A stretch of 64,000 nucleotides of DNA from Betaproteobacteria bacterium (GTDB lineage: Bacteria > Pseudomonadota > Gammaproteobacteria > Burkholderiales > Rhodocyclaceae), in NCBI GenBank assembly GCA_016720065.1, contig JADJXY010000002.1, positions 1,563,001 through 1,627,000 on the forward strand, given 5' to 3'. Of this stretch, positions 16,231 to 25,003 are shown piece by piece (position 1 is the stretch's first letter; each line of letters opens with the position of its first letter). Under the pieces are notes generated by a model. That model did no database searches. It had not been told where the DNA came from and worked only from the letters and a program-made list of their open reading frames with translations. The position numbers and the translations under genes were made by a program.

Positions 16231-18077
16231 TCACGGCTGCGCCGAGGCGAACCAGGACAATACTTGCTCCACCGCCTGATCGATGGTGAGGCCGTCGGTA
16301 TCGAGGAGAAAGGCGCCTTCCGCCTGGCAAAGGGGCGCGACGCTGCGCTCGCTGTCCCGGGCATCGCGCGCTTTGAGATCGGCGACGATGCGCTGGGGAT
16401 CAGCGGCCACCCCCGCCGCGGCCAGTTGCTTCACCCGCCGCTCGGCGCGGACTTCCGCACTGGCGGTGAGGAAGACCTGGAGCGCGGCCCGAGGGAAAAC
16501 CACCGAGGCCATGTCCTTCCATCCGCGACCAAGCCGGGCGCCCCGGCGTAGGCCCGCTGGCGAAAGAGCAGGGCCTCGCGCACCGCCGGCCAGGCCGCCA
16601 CCCGGGAGGCGCCGCCGGGAGATGTCTTCGCTGCGGATGGCAGCGCTGACTTCGTCGCCGGCGAGGAAGATTCCACCGTCGGCGAAGCGCGCGTCCAGGC
16701 CTGCCGCCAGCGCGGCGACCCCCGCTTCGTCGTCCCAGGACACCCCGCACCGCTTGGCGGCCAGGGCGGTCAGGCGATAGAGGGCGCCGGAATCGAGGTA
16801 GGCGAAACCCAGGGCAGCGGCCACCCGCCCGGCGACCGTGCCCTTACCCGAAGCCGAGGGGCCGTCGATGGCGATGACGGGTACCGCCCGCGTGACCGCC
16901 TCGAAGCGGGCGAAGTAGTCCGGAAAGGTCTTGGCCACACACTTGGGATCGTTGATGCGCAGCGGCGTCCCGAAAGCGGCCAGGGAGAAGCACATGGCGA
17001 CACGATGGTCATCGTAGGTATCGATGGCCGCCGCGTGCAGGGGGGCCGGCGTGACGGCGATCCAGTCCTCGCCCTCCTCGACCGTGGCGCCCAGCTTGCG
17101 CAATTCCGTGGCCATGGCGACGATGCGGTCGGTTTCTTTCACCCGCCAGCTGGCAATGTTGCGCAGCGTGGTCTTGCCCCAGGCAAAGAGCGCCGTGGTG
17201 GCCAGAGTCATGGCAGCGTCAGGGATGTGATTGCAGTCGAGGTCGATGCCGACCAGGCCCGCGGCCGGCGCCCGCGACTCCATCCAGTTGGGCCCGGTTT
17301 CCCCCCGATGGCGCCCAGGGCCAGGAAATAGGAGGCTGAGGATGCATCGCCTTCGACATAGATCGTCCCCGGGGAAACGTAGCGGCTTCCGGCAGGTACC
17401 GTGAAGCGCTGCCAGCCCTGCCGCTGCACTTCCACGCCAAAACGGCGCATGGTGGCGAGGGTGATTTCGATGTAGGGGCTTGGAGATCAACTCCCCCACC
17501 ACCTCGACCACGGTTTCCACACCGGTGAGCGGCAGGGCCATGAGCAGGCCGGTGAGAAACTGGCTGGAGACGTCACCGCGCACCCGGACCACACCGCCCG
17601 GGCGAATGCTGGCCGGAGCGAGCCGCAGGGGCGGGAATCCTTCGTTCTCGAGGTAGTCCACCTGGGCGCCCAATTGGCGCAGGCCATCGACCGAGGTCGC
17701 CGATGGGCCGCTCGTGCATGCGGGCGACGCCGCGCAGGGTATAGTCGCCGCCGGCAGGCAAGCGCCGCCGTCAAGGGCCGGAGGGCGGTGCCCGCGTTGC
17801 CCAGGAACAGATCGGCCTGCTTGACCGCGAAGCGCCCGCCGCAACCCGCCACCTGCCAGTGCCCCCCCTCCAGGGCCGTGACGCCCACACCCAAGGTGCG
17901 GAGGGCGTCGAGCATGCGTGCAGTGTCGTCGGACGCCAGGAGATCCCGCACCTCGGTTTCCCCTTCCGCCAGAGAGGCGAGGAGCAGAACCCGGTTGGAG
18001 ATGCTCTTGGAGCCGGGGAGACGGACGGTGCCGGCAGCAGCCGTGCGGCAGGAAAGGTCGAGGTGTTCAGCAGTCAC
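16231..18077 (-). CDS. aroA-cmk: EPSP synthase / cytidylate kinase, apparently fused; several indels and one internal gap
   Basis: N-terminal EPSP synthase (AroA) of the shikimate pathway: LPGSKSISNRVLLLASLAEGET, FLGNAGTALRPLTAALA, RGDVSSQFLTGLLMALP, NHIPDAAMTLATTALFA, WRVKETDRIVAMATELRKLG and DPKCVAKTFPDYFARFEAV. The C-terminal CMP kinase begins with PVIAIDGPSASGKGTVAG (P-loop) and AYLDSGALYRLTALAA. No stop or ATG/GTG lies between FEAVTRAV and PVIAIDG, so the two read as one chain. Frame slips occur near 17760, 17700, 17478, 16620 and 16515. Near 17300 about 85-95 bp appear to be missing: the expected block between AIGG and GPNWMESRAP, including the GxGRxSxQGD motif, is absent. aroA and cmk are neighbours in this order in many proteobacteria, so the fusion needs confirmation. 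Confidence 0.85.
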
Positions 18078-18106
18078 GGGCTACTCCGGAATTCAGGGGC
18101 GACCGC

Positions 18107-19917
18107 TCAGGCCGCGGCATATTCAGGGACAAAACGCTTGAGATCGCGGCGCACTTCCGCCGGAACACGAACCCCGGCCTGAAGCCAGGCGAGAATTTCG
18201 GCGTACTCGGCCTCTCCGAGAGCATCGGCAAGGCGGGCGATGCGCAGCTTGGGGTGAGGCGTGGCGAGCGTGGTCTCGTCGTTGGCCAGCAGTTCTTCGT
18301 AGAGTTTTTCGCCCGGACGCAGGCCGGTGAAGTGGATGGGAATGTCCTCTTCCGAAAAACCCGACAAGCGAATCATGTCCCGGGCCAGATCGACGATTCG
18401 CACAGGCTCGCCCATGTCCAGAACGAAGATTTCCCCCCTGCCCCATCAATCCCGCCTGCAGCACCAGTTGGGCAGCCTCGGGAATGGTCATGAAGTAGCG
18501 CACGATGTCCGGGTGAGTGACCGTCACCGGTCCGCCCCGGGCGATCTGGTCACGGAACTTGGGGATCACGCTGCCGTTGCTGCCAAGCACATTGCCAAAG
18601 CGGACGGTGACGAACTTCGTCCCGCCTTCGGCCTGGACGGCACGGCATAGACGTTCGGCCAGGCGCTTGCTGGCCCCCATGACGTTGGTCGGGTTGACCG
18701 CCTTGTCGGTGGAGATCAGCACAAACCTTCCCACACCCGCCTCTCGCGCGGCCCTGGCCATGGTCAAGGTGCCCAGGGCGTTGGTCCGCACGGCCTGCCA
18801 GGCGTTGTCCTGCTCCATGAGGGGCACGTGTTTGTAGGCGGCAGCGTGAAAGATGACGGCAGGCTGCTCCGCCGCAAGGATTTCCGCGACCCGTTCCGCA
18901 TCCCGGACATCGGCCGCCCAGCAGCGCCGGTCCAGCCCGGGGAATGCGAGGCCCAGTTCCTCGTCGATGCTGTAGAGGGCAAACTCGGACGATTCCAGGA
19001 GAACGAGACAGCGAGGCGCAAAGCGGGCGATCTGGCGGCAAAGTTCCGACCCGATGGAGCCTCCCGCACCCGTCACCAGGACGACCTGCCCGCGCAAGAG
19101 GTCACTCAGGCCGGCATCATCGAGAGAGACCGCCTCCCGGCCCAGCAGATCTTCGAGTTCGACGCGGCGAATGCTGGAAACCGAGACTCGCCCGGCGAGG
19201 AGATCGTCGTAGGACGGCATGGTCATGACGGTCAGCCCGGCTGCAGCAGCGACCTCCGCGGCCTGACGCCGCTCCGCTGCCCGGGCACCGGGCATGGCCA
19301 TGATGACGTGCTTGACGGAATAGCGCGCAGCAACCTCGGCCAGGGTCGCGAGGGGGGCGAAGACTGGCAGCCCGTGGAGGCGCCTTCCCTGATTTCCCGG
19401 CTTGGTACTCACCAGGGCAACGGCGTACCAGGTTCCGCTGCGATTCAATTCGCGCAGGAGCGAATCGGCCGCCTCTCCGGTCCCGAGCACGATGACCGGC
19501 TGCCCGCGCATGCGCGCCGGACCATAAAGCCGGTGTTCCTTCCAACTGCGATAGGCGAAGCGGCTGCCCCCATGAACATGATGAGAAGCACCGGGTACAT
19601 CACCAGGACCGAACGCGGAATGACTCCAGGACGGAAGAACACCACGACCAGCACGACGAGGACAATTCCGGAGAGCACGGCACCCAGAATGTGGCGCATG
19701 TCGGACAGGCTCGCGAAGCGCCAGACGCCGCAGTAAAGCCCGAAAGCGTAGAACAACGCGGCGAACAGCGGGACGACCCAAAGCGAAGAGCGCTGGGCGG
19801 TCAGCACGAATTCCGGCGGAATCTCAAAATTGAAGCGCAACCAGAACGCCAGCATCCAGGCGACGGCGACGGCCACCAGGTCATGCAGAAAGCGGCTGGC
19901 GTTCTCGGATTGCTCAT
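18107..19917 (-). CDS. membrane-bound nucleotide-sugar 4,6-dehydratase (WbpM/FlaA1/CapD type), frameshifted
   Basis: About 604 residues. The N terminus has four hydrophobic helices (VAVAVAWMLAFWLRF, SSLWVVPLFAALFYAFG, ILGAVLSGIVLVVLVVVFF, VLVMYPVLLIMFMG), followed by a first Rossmann domain (VIVLGTGEAADSLLREL) and the catalytic SDR domain (VLVTGAGGSIGSELCRQI, AAYKHVPLMEQDN, STDKAVNPTNVMGASKR). The M-x-x-x-K site in place of YxxxK is typical of these UDP-GlcNAc 4,6-dehydratases. Indels are needed near 19876 (-1), 19573 (-1) and in the G-run at about 18435 (-2) to recover FLHDL, GGSRFAYRSW and GGEIFVLDMG. The start at 19917 overlaps the sugar transferase stop (ATGA). Product: a 4-keto-6-deoxy-HexNAc nucleotide. 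Confidence 0.88.
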
Positions 19918-20534
19918 GCTCGTGACGCCGCTCGCTCTTTGGCCATTTGAAAGCCGGGCATTTTATCCCGGATCGGGGCGTCAGAGTTCCGGACACGATC
20001 ACCGCCCCCACGGCCGGCGACCGTGAGGAAGAGGTACCGGAAATAATTTTTCAGACCGAGGTCGTCGAGCATCCTGCGGTCCGTCTCTGCGAGAAGCCTG
20101 GGCGTGGACATGTCGATTCCGCTGACTTGGGCAAGCCCGGTGATACCGGGCCGCGCCTCATAGACCCCGCGCTGGGCCCTCTCTTCGATCAGTTCCTGCT
20201 GGCTGAAGAGACAGGGGCGCGGCCCCACGAGGCTCATGTCGCCAGTGAGCACGTTCCACAACTGCGGCAATTCGTCGAGCTTGGTACGCCGCAGGAATCC
20301 CCCAAGCCTCGTGATGGCCGCTGCATCGGCAAGATGGGAGGCAACATGCGGCGCATCCGGCCGCATGGTGCGAAACTTGAGCAGCACGAAGGGGCGCTGG
20401 TGGCGTCCGACCCGTGTCTGGCGGAAGATCGGCAATCCGGTGTCCAGATACCCGAACGCAAGGATCGCGACCAGCAAAGGGAGCGACACCACGAGCCCGC
20501 AAACGGCGAGGATGAGATCAAGAATCCGCGTCAC
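19914..20534 (-). CDS. PglC/WreU-like initiating phosphosugar transferase
   Basis: 206 residues, the small polyprenyl-phosphate sugar-1-phosphate transferase form with one N-terminal hydrophobic segment (ILDLILAVCGLVVSLPLLVAILAF) and the catalytic core: QTRVGRHQRPFVLLKFRTM, TKLDELPQLWNVLTGDMSLVGPRP and YEARPGITGLAQVSG. It loads the first sugar of the repeat unit on undecaprenyl phosphate. It sits between a 4,6-dehydratase and a 4-keto-sugar reductase/epimerase with 4-nt and 17-nt overlaps, so its substrate is probably a UDP-6-deoxy-HexNAc such as QuiNAc or FucNAc. Confidence 0.9.
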   Translation of the reverse strand: MTRILDLILAVCGLVVSLPLLVAILAFGYLDTGLPIFRQTRVGRHQRPFVLLKFRTMRPDAPHVASHLADAAAITRLGGFLRRTKLDELPQLWNVLTGDMSLVGPRPCLFSQQELIEERAQRGVYEARPGITGLAQVSGIDMSTPRLLAETDRRMLDDLGLKNYFRYLFLTVAGRGGGDRVRNSDAPIRDKMPGFQMAKERAASRA

Positions 20535-21465
20535 GACTCATCATTTTCTTCAACTGCTCGTCAAGGGTCGTCGGCGGACACCAGCCGAGGAGGCGTTCCG
20601 CTTTGGATCCATCGACGACGAGACTACCCAGGAGGCGATCCGCAACCGATGCTTTGCCCAAAACCCGTGCCCCCAGATTCAACCAGGTTTCCGGAATGGA
20701 AATCAGGCAAGCACGACCCCCGGCTGCCGCCGCGATCCTGCACAGCAATTCTGGCGTAGATACTGCGTGGCAGTCAGCAACGTGGAAGACTTGATTCGAC
20801 GCCCCGGGTGAGCGATCTCTGTCGGCACAGAGCGCCACGAAATCGATCAGATTGTCGAGCGCAAGCAGGGAGCGCAGGTTGCGAACTCCGCCCAGGGGAA
20901 GCGGCACGCCACTCTGTGCCAGTTTCACCAAGGACGGAAAGTTTCCTCTGACCCCAGGTCCATACACGAGCGGAGGCCTGATCACCACGATCTCCATGCC
21001 CGTCTCGCGCCCAAGCGCCCACAGCGCCCCTTCCGCCTCGAATTTTGATAGCGCGTAGGAGTCTTGTGGGTGCGGCCGATCATCTGGCGCGAAGGCACAT
21101 CCGGGGCGTGTCGTCTCACCACAAACCTTGATTGAACTGAGGAAAATAAACCGCTTCACCCCTGCCTCAGCCGCCTTCCGAGCCAGGCCGGTCGTTCCTT
21201 CGACATTGACCGAACGGAATTCCTGCAAGGGATCGCGTGCGCAATCGCGCATTTGATGGACCCGAGCGGCAAGATGAATCACCACGTCAGCGCCTCCAGC
21301 CAACGCCAGGGTCCAATCGGTGGTCGGGCCAATATCGCCCACGTCAAGATCTGAGGCCGGACCAACTCCGCGACCAGATCGGATCAGGCTGTGGCCGGAT
21401 GCAATCAGATGTTTGCACAACGCCGCGCCGACAAACCCGGATGCGCCGGTGACGAGCATCCTCAT
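20518..21465 (-). CDS. NAD-dependent epimerase/4-keto-reductase (WbpV/WreQ-like)
   Basis: 315 residues, extended SDR: MLVTGASGFVGAALCKHL, a catalytic SSIKVCGE ... DSYALSKFEAE (YxxxK) and VIRPPLVYGPGVRGNF. The SSIKV-G-E signature and pairing with a 4,6-dehydratase and a PglC-like transferase recall the 4-reductases that make UDP-QuiNAc or UDP-FucNAc from the keto intermediate. The ATG at 21463-21465 overlaps the stop of the upstream glycosyltransferase. Epimerase versus reductase activity cannot be fixed from sequence alone. Confidence 0.82.
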   Translation of the reverse strand: MRMLVTGASGFVGAALCKHLIASGHSLIRSGRGVGPASDLDVGDIGPTTDWTLALAGGADVVIHLAARVHQMRDCARDPLQEFRSVNVEGTTGLARKAAEAGVKRFIFLSSIKVCGETTRPGCAFAPDDRPHPQDSYALSKFEAEGALWALGRETGMEIVVIRPPLVYGPGVRGNFPSLVKLAQSGVPLPLGGVRNLRSLLALDNLIDFVALCADRDRSPGASNQVFHVADCHAVSTPELLCRIAAAAGGRACLISIPETWLNLGARVLGKASVADRLLGSLVVDGSKAERLLGWCPPTTLDEQLKKMMSRDADS

Positions 21466-22226
21466 GCGCGGACCCCGGTACTGGGCAAGCGCCCGAAGTG
21501 CTTGAAAAAGTAACGGGCCATGCTCGACAAATGCCAGACCATATAGCGAATTCGCTTCCGGCTGTCCCTGCGGGCTGAATGGATTACCGTCACCCCTGGA
21601 TGGACAAGCACCCTGAGTCCCGCTTTCCACAAACGGACGCAAAGATCGACATCCTCGTAGTAGAGGAAATACCCTGCATCGAAACCGCCAAGGCGACGAA
21701 ACGTTTCCGACCGGAACACCAGGAACATTCCTGCCGCCCAGTCGACCGCAATCGGAAGATCCCCTGCCGCAGCCACCAGGCTTTCATCATGCCCAAACGC
21801 CTTGCCGAGCAAACCGCTCAGGGTCGGAAACCGGCGCGTACTGTCTTCTCGCCCGCCATCTGGATTGACAACGGCGGGGACCGCCACACCTGTCCCCTGA
21901 TCATCCAGGACACGAAGGAGAGTCGAAAATGGGTTCGCGAGCAGGCGAACATCCGGGTTAACAACTGCAAAGCAAGGCGTTCTACACAAGGCAAACGCCT
22001 GATTGTGATTTGCTCCAAAACCGAGGGGCGCTGAATTGCGGACGACTCGCATACGGGAACGCAGCGAATCCGGGCACGCAATGTCGGGCTCCGGAACGTT
22101 CAGCGTGACGATGACCTCCGCAACTTGCGCACATTCCGCGAGATCGGCAAGCAGGTTCGCCACGAGCGATCCCTGTCCGTGACTGACCACTGAGACTGTG
22201 ACCTGCCGAGTCTCGCCCTCAGACAC
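21462..22226 (-). CDS. family 2 glycosyltransferase (rhamnosyltransferase-like)
   Basis: 254 residues from a GTG at 22224-22226, which overlaps the preceding methyltransferase stop (GTGTCTGA). GT-A fold: TVSVVSHGQGSLVANLLADL, NSAPLGFGANHNQAFALC, FAVVNPDVRL (DxD-like), then RRLGGFDAGYFLYYEDVDLCVRLWKAG, the (E)D-V-D pattern of WbbL/RfbF rhamnosyltransferases. A basic C-terminal helix (SARRDSRKRIRYMVWHLSSMARYFFKHFG) suggests peripheral membrane binding. It likely adds a deoxyhexose to the growing repeat unit; donor unknown. Confidence 0.85.
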   Translation of the reverse strand: MSEGETRQVTVSVVSHGQGSLVANLLADLAECAQVAEVIVTLNVPEPDIACPDSLRSRMRVVRNSAPLGFGANHNQAFALCRTPCFAVVNPDVRLLANPFSTLLRVLDDQGTGVAVPAVVNPDGGREDSTRRFPTLSGLLGKAFGHDESLVAAAGDLPIAVDWAAGMFLVFRSETFRRLGGFDAGYFLYYEDVDLCVRLWKAGLRVLVHPGVTVIHSARRDSRKRIRYMVWHLSSMARYFFKHFGRLPSTGVRA

Positions 22227-22782
22227 GCTCGAAGACCCCGTAGAGGCAATATTGGCGCATACGGCGGTCAAGCCAATCGGACCGCAAAGGGGTATAAAAC
22301 AGCCGACACTTCCTGAAGCCAAGCGCCTCAATGGCGCTTTGCAGAGACTCGGCGGAGTACGCAAGCTTGTGATCCGGATCGCTGGCAAATCCTCGCTTGC
22401 CTGGGACCCCTATCAGGAAACGCCCGCCGGGTTGCAACACCCGACGTATATCCACTAGGAGCGCACGTGGGCTCTCCAGATGCTCCAGGACGTTATCGAG
22501 AACCACACCTCTAAAGGCCGCGTCAGCGAAGGGGAGTTCGTCCGGAATCATGATCCGGGCATCGAGCCCAAGCCCGCGGCACCACGCTACGGTCGCCGGA
22601 TTGACGTCTACCCCCACAGTATCGGGACGAAAGCGAAGAAAATCGCCTATGCCACACCCGACATCGAGAACCCGACCGTCTAGATGCCGGCACAACAACG
22701 GATAGAGCCAGTAGCGCCGGTATAACCAGCCAATTCGGCTGCGGCCCTTGAGATACTCACAGTAGTCCACGGGCTCGGTCAA
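22219..22782 (-). CDS. class I SAM-dependent methyltransferase
   Basis: 187 residues from a TTG at 22780-22782 that overlaps the stop of the upstream glycosyltransferase (CCTTGACC). The motif I loop VLDVGCGIGDFLRF, the acidic end of strand 2 (TVGVDVNPATV), VVLDNVLEHLESPRALLVDI and VLQPGGRFLIGVPG are standard. The central position among glycosyltransferases suggests methylation of a sugar or lipid-linked glycan. Target atom unknown. Confidence 0.8.
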   Translation of the reverse strand: MTEPVDYCEYLKGRSRIGWLYRRYWLYPLLCRHLDGRVLDVGCGIGDFLRFRPDTVGVDVNPATVAWCRGLGLDARIMIPDELPFADAAFRGVVLDNVLEHLESPRALLVDIRRVLQPGGRFLIGVPGKRGFASDPDHKLAYSAESLQSAIEALGFRKCRLFYTPLRSDWLDRRMRQYCLYGVFERV

Positions 22783-23846
22783 GGCGCTTTCTCCAGGATT
22801 TCGCGATAGTGCTGCGCTGCATGTTCCTGACGGAATGCAGGCGGGAGCAACGAACATGACGAATCCCGCTTCCTCGAGGCAATTGCCACTTGGGTCAGGG
22901 CGTGACCCAGATCGGCATCAGAACAAAACAGGGCACCCGCTTCCGGATTTGCGACCAATTCACCATTTCCGTCCACGTCGCGAAGAACGCATGGCACACC
23001 AAGATAAAGAGCCTCCAGGGCGGCCCTGGAAAGGCCCTCAGAGCGCGATGGAAGGACGAAGGCGTCCGCGCCCGCGACCAGTGGATAGGGATTGGCCACC
23101 TGCCCGTGAAGATGAACGTGCCTCTGCCAGCCCCGTTTCTCAACCAAGGAATGGACAGAAGCTCTCAACGGACCATCGCCGACCAAATCGAGGTGCCCCC
23201 CCGACTCAATCAGCCCCCCCAGAGCCTCAACAAGCAACTCGGGCTGCTTGCGCCGGGACAGAGACCCCACGAAAACCGCGCGGAGAGGCCCCTCGCGCGG
23301 GACTGAGCGCTGCCGAAAAGGGTCGAGTGAGGCTTCGTCGACAAAATTTCCAATGACGTCGGCCCGCACTCCGGCAACCCTACGAATTTGCCGAGCCATT
23401 GCACTGGTCATCGCAACAACATGATCGAACGAGCGCAGCAGCCAAAGATGGGTCGCGGCCAAGCCGAGTCCGGGCGCACCATAGTCGTGACGGTAATTCT
23501 GCGGCAAGTTTCCCCTGACACTTGCACAGATAACAGCGTCAGTCCGACAAAAGCGATTCAGGGTATCTGCCGAAAAACACATCGATATCGATGCGACCCG
23601 TGATCGCCCTCCTGCGGCTGCAAGCATCGCGCGATATGCCGCAAGCCGACCCCTCCAGCCGCCAGCCACCTCGGCAAGAGTTACGCGTTCAACCCGATCA
23701 TCAAGCGCAGCATCAACCCCGGGTCCAGGCTTCAGAAAAACCAGTACGACTCGCCTTGATGGCGCGAGCGCATTCGCCAGAGCACAGGCGCCCTTCACGG
23801 GTCCCGTAGGGTGAGGCGAGGGAACGAGGATAAAGAAGCTTCGCAT
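22779..23846 (-). CDS. family 1 (GT4-type) glycosyltransferase
   Basis: 355 residues starting MRSFFILVPSPHPTGPVKGACALANALAP. The C-terminal GT-B half has AVFVGSLSRRKQPELLVEAL, LDLVGDGPLR, VHLHGQVANPYPLVAGADAFVLPSRSEGLSRAALEAL (E-x7-E type) and GVPCVLRDVDGNGELV. The ATG overlaps the previous stop (TGATG). Retaining GT4 enzymes use nucleotide sugars; the donor is not evident. Confidence 0.87.
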   Translation of the reverse strand: MRSFFILVPSPHPTGPVKGACALANALAPSRRVVLVFLKPGPGVDAALDDRVERVTLAEVAGGWRGRLAAYRAMLAAAGGRSRVASISMCFSADTLNRFCRTDAVICASVRGNLPQNYRHDYGAPGLGLAATHLWLLRSFDHVVAMTSAMARQIRRVAGVRADVIGNFVDEASLDPFRQRSVPREGPLRAVFVGSLSRRKQPELLVEALGGLIESGGHLDLVGDGPLRASVHSLVEKRGWQRHVHLHGQVANPYPLVAGADAFVLPSRSEGLSRAALEALYLGVPCVLRDVDGNGELVANPEAGALFCSDADLGHALTQVAIASRKRDSSCSLLPPAFRQEHAAQHYREILEKAP

Positions 23847-25003
23847 CAAAGACCCCGAGCTGCCTCGAGGATACGTTCGGCACGCCGAGTCCAGGTATGG
23901 TGTGCACGATATTGCGCATGGGCGCGTTCCCCGAGGGCGACCGAAAGCCCAGGGCTTCGGGCAACCCGATCCAGGGCGTCGAGCCACGATTGCGGGTCCG
24001 CGGGTGGCGCAAGGAGGCAATTGTCGCCGTCGACGAGAATCTCCCGCAGGACCGGAAGATCAGAAGAGAGAATTGGCACACCGGCCCCCAGATATTCGAA
24101 CATCTTCATTGGCGACATCCAACGCGCCGTGTCGTGGCCCTTCACCCCGATAGAAACGCTTTCCTGATAGGGCATCAGAAGGACATCCATCTGCGCCATG
24201 AGCTCCCGCGCGCGGGGGTGCGGAACGTGACCCATAAAAATCAGGTTGCCCAGACGATTACCTAGTCTTCGTTCGTCCAGGTCACGCTCGGTGCCTCCAT
24301 AGACCAGAAAGAGGCAGTCCGGACGGGCGCGGGAAAGTTGCTCGACAATCTCGATACCGCGGCCGGGATAGAGATGGCCAAAATACCCGCACACCATTCT
24401 CCAGGATCCCAACGCCTGGCGAACCTGCTCGCAGAGCGCCGCGCGGCGTTCCCGCGGCGAAATGGGGGTAATACCTTCGGGTGCCGCGTCATGTAGGACC
24501 AAGTGGCGACGAGGCTCTACGCCATGGTGGGCATGAAGGTATTCGACGAGGTGGTCCGAAATCGCAATGGTCGTCACCCAAGGACACCGCATCACGGCGC
24601 GCTGCATCCACTTGCGCACGCCGCTCTCAAGTTGGTGAGTTTCGAACAGCAGAGGAATGCGATCCAGCACGGCAAGCACAAATGCGGCGTAGAGGTTCCG
24701 CGACAGAATGCCCACCTCCCGCCCCTGCTGCCGAACTGCGGCAATCGCGTGGCGTGCGATTCGAAGATTGTCCCCTCGGGTCGAGGTGCTATAGACGGTG
24801 TCGAGCCGCAATGCTTTCTGCTCGACACCGTAGGACTCCTTCAGTCCGTCTGCGAGGGCAGCGGCATCCGGGATTGCCCGTTTGGCATAAAGCGAGACCT
24901 CGACTCCTGCCCGGCACAACCCGTCGCACTGCCACACCACATGTACAGAATTTGCCGCGCGGGAAGGAAGGATCGAAGGAGAAATATAATGAAAGCGCAT
25001 CAA
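23846..25003 (-). CDS. glycosyltransferase (GT-B, GT4-like)
   Basis: 385 residues: an N domain with RFHYISPSILPSRAANSVHV and a C domain with VCGYFGHLYPGRGIEIVEQLSR, FLVYGGTERDLDERR, LIFMGHVPHPRARELMAQMDVLLMPYQ and SPMKMFEYLGAGVPILSSDLPVLREIL, the nucleotide-binding pattern of GT4 enzymes. It overlaps the next gene on each side. Intact frame and base composition typical of the island. Acceptor and donor unknown. Confidence 0.85.
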   Translation of the reverse strand: MMRFHYISPSILPSRAANSVHVVWQCDGLCRAGVEVSLYAKRAIPDAAALADGLKESYGVEQKALRLDTVYSTSTRGDNLRIARHAIAAVRQQGREVGILSRNLYAAFVLAVLDRIPLLFETHQLESGVRKWMQRAVMRCPWVTTIAISDHLVEYLHAHHGVEPRRHLVLHDAAPEGITPISPRERRAALCEQVRQALGSWRMVCGYFGHLYPGRGIEIVEQLSRARPDCLFLVYGGTERDLDERRLGNRLGNLIFMGHVPHPRARELMAQMDVLLMPYQESVSIGVKGHDTARWMSPMKMFEYLGAGVPILSSDLPVLREILVDGDNCLLAPPADPQSWLDALDRVARSPGLSVALGERAHAQYRAHHTWTRRAERILEAARGL

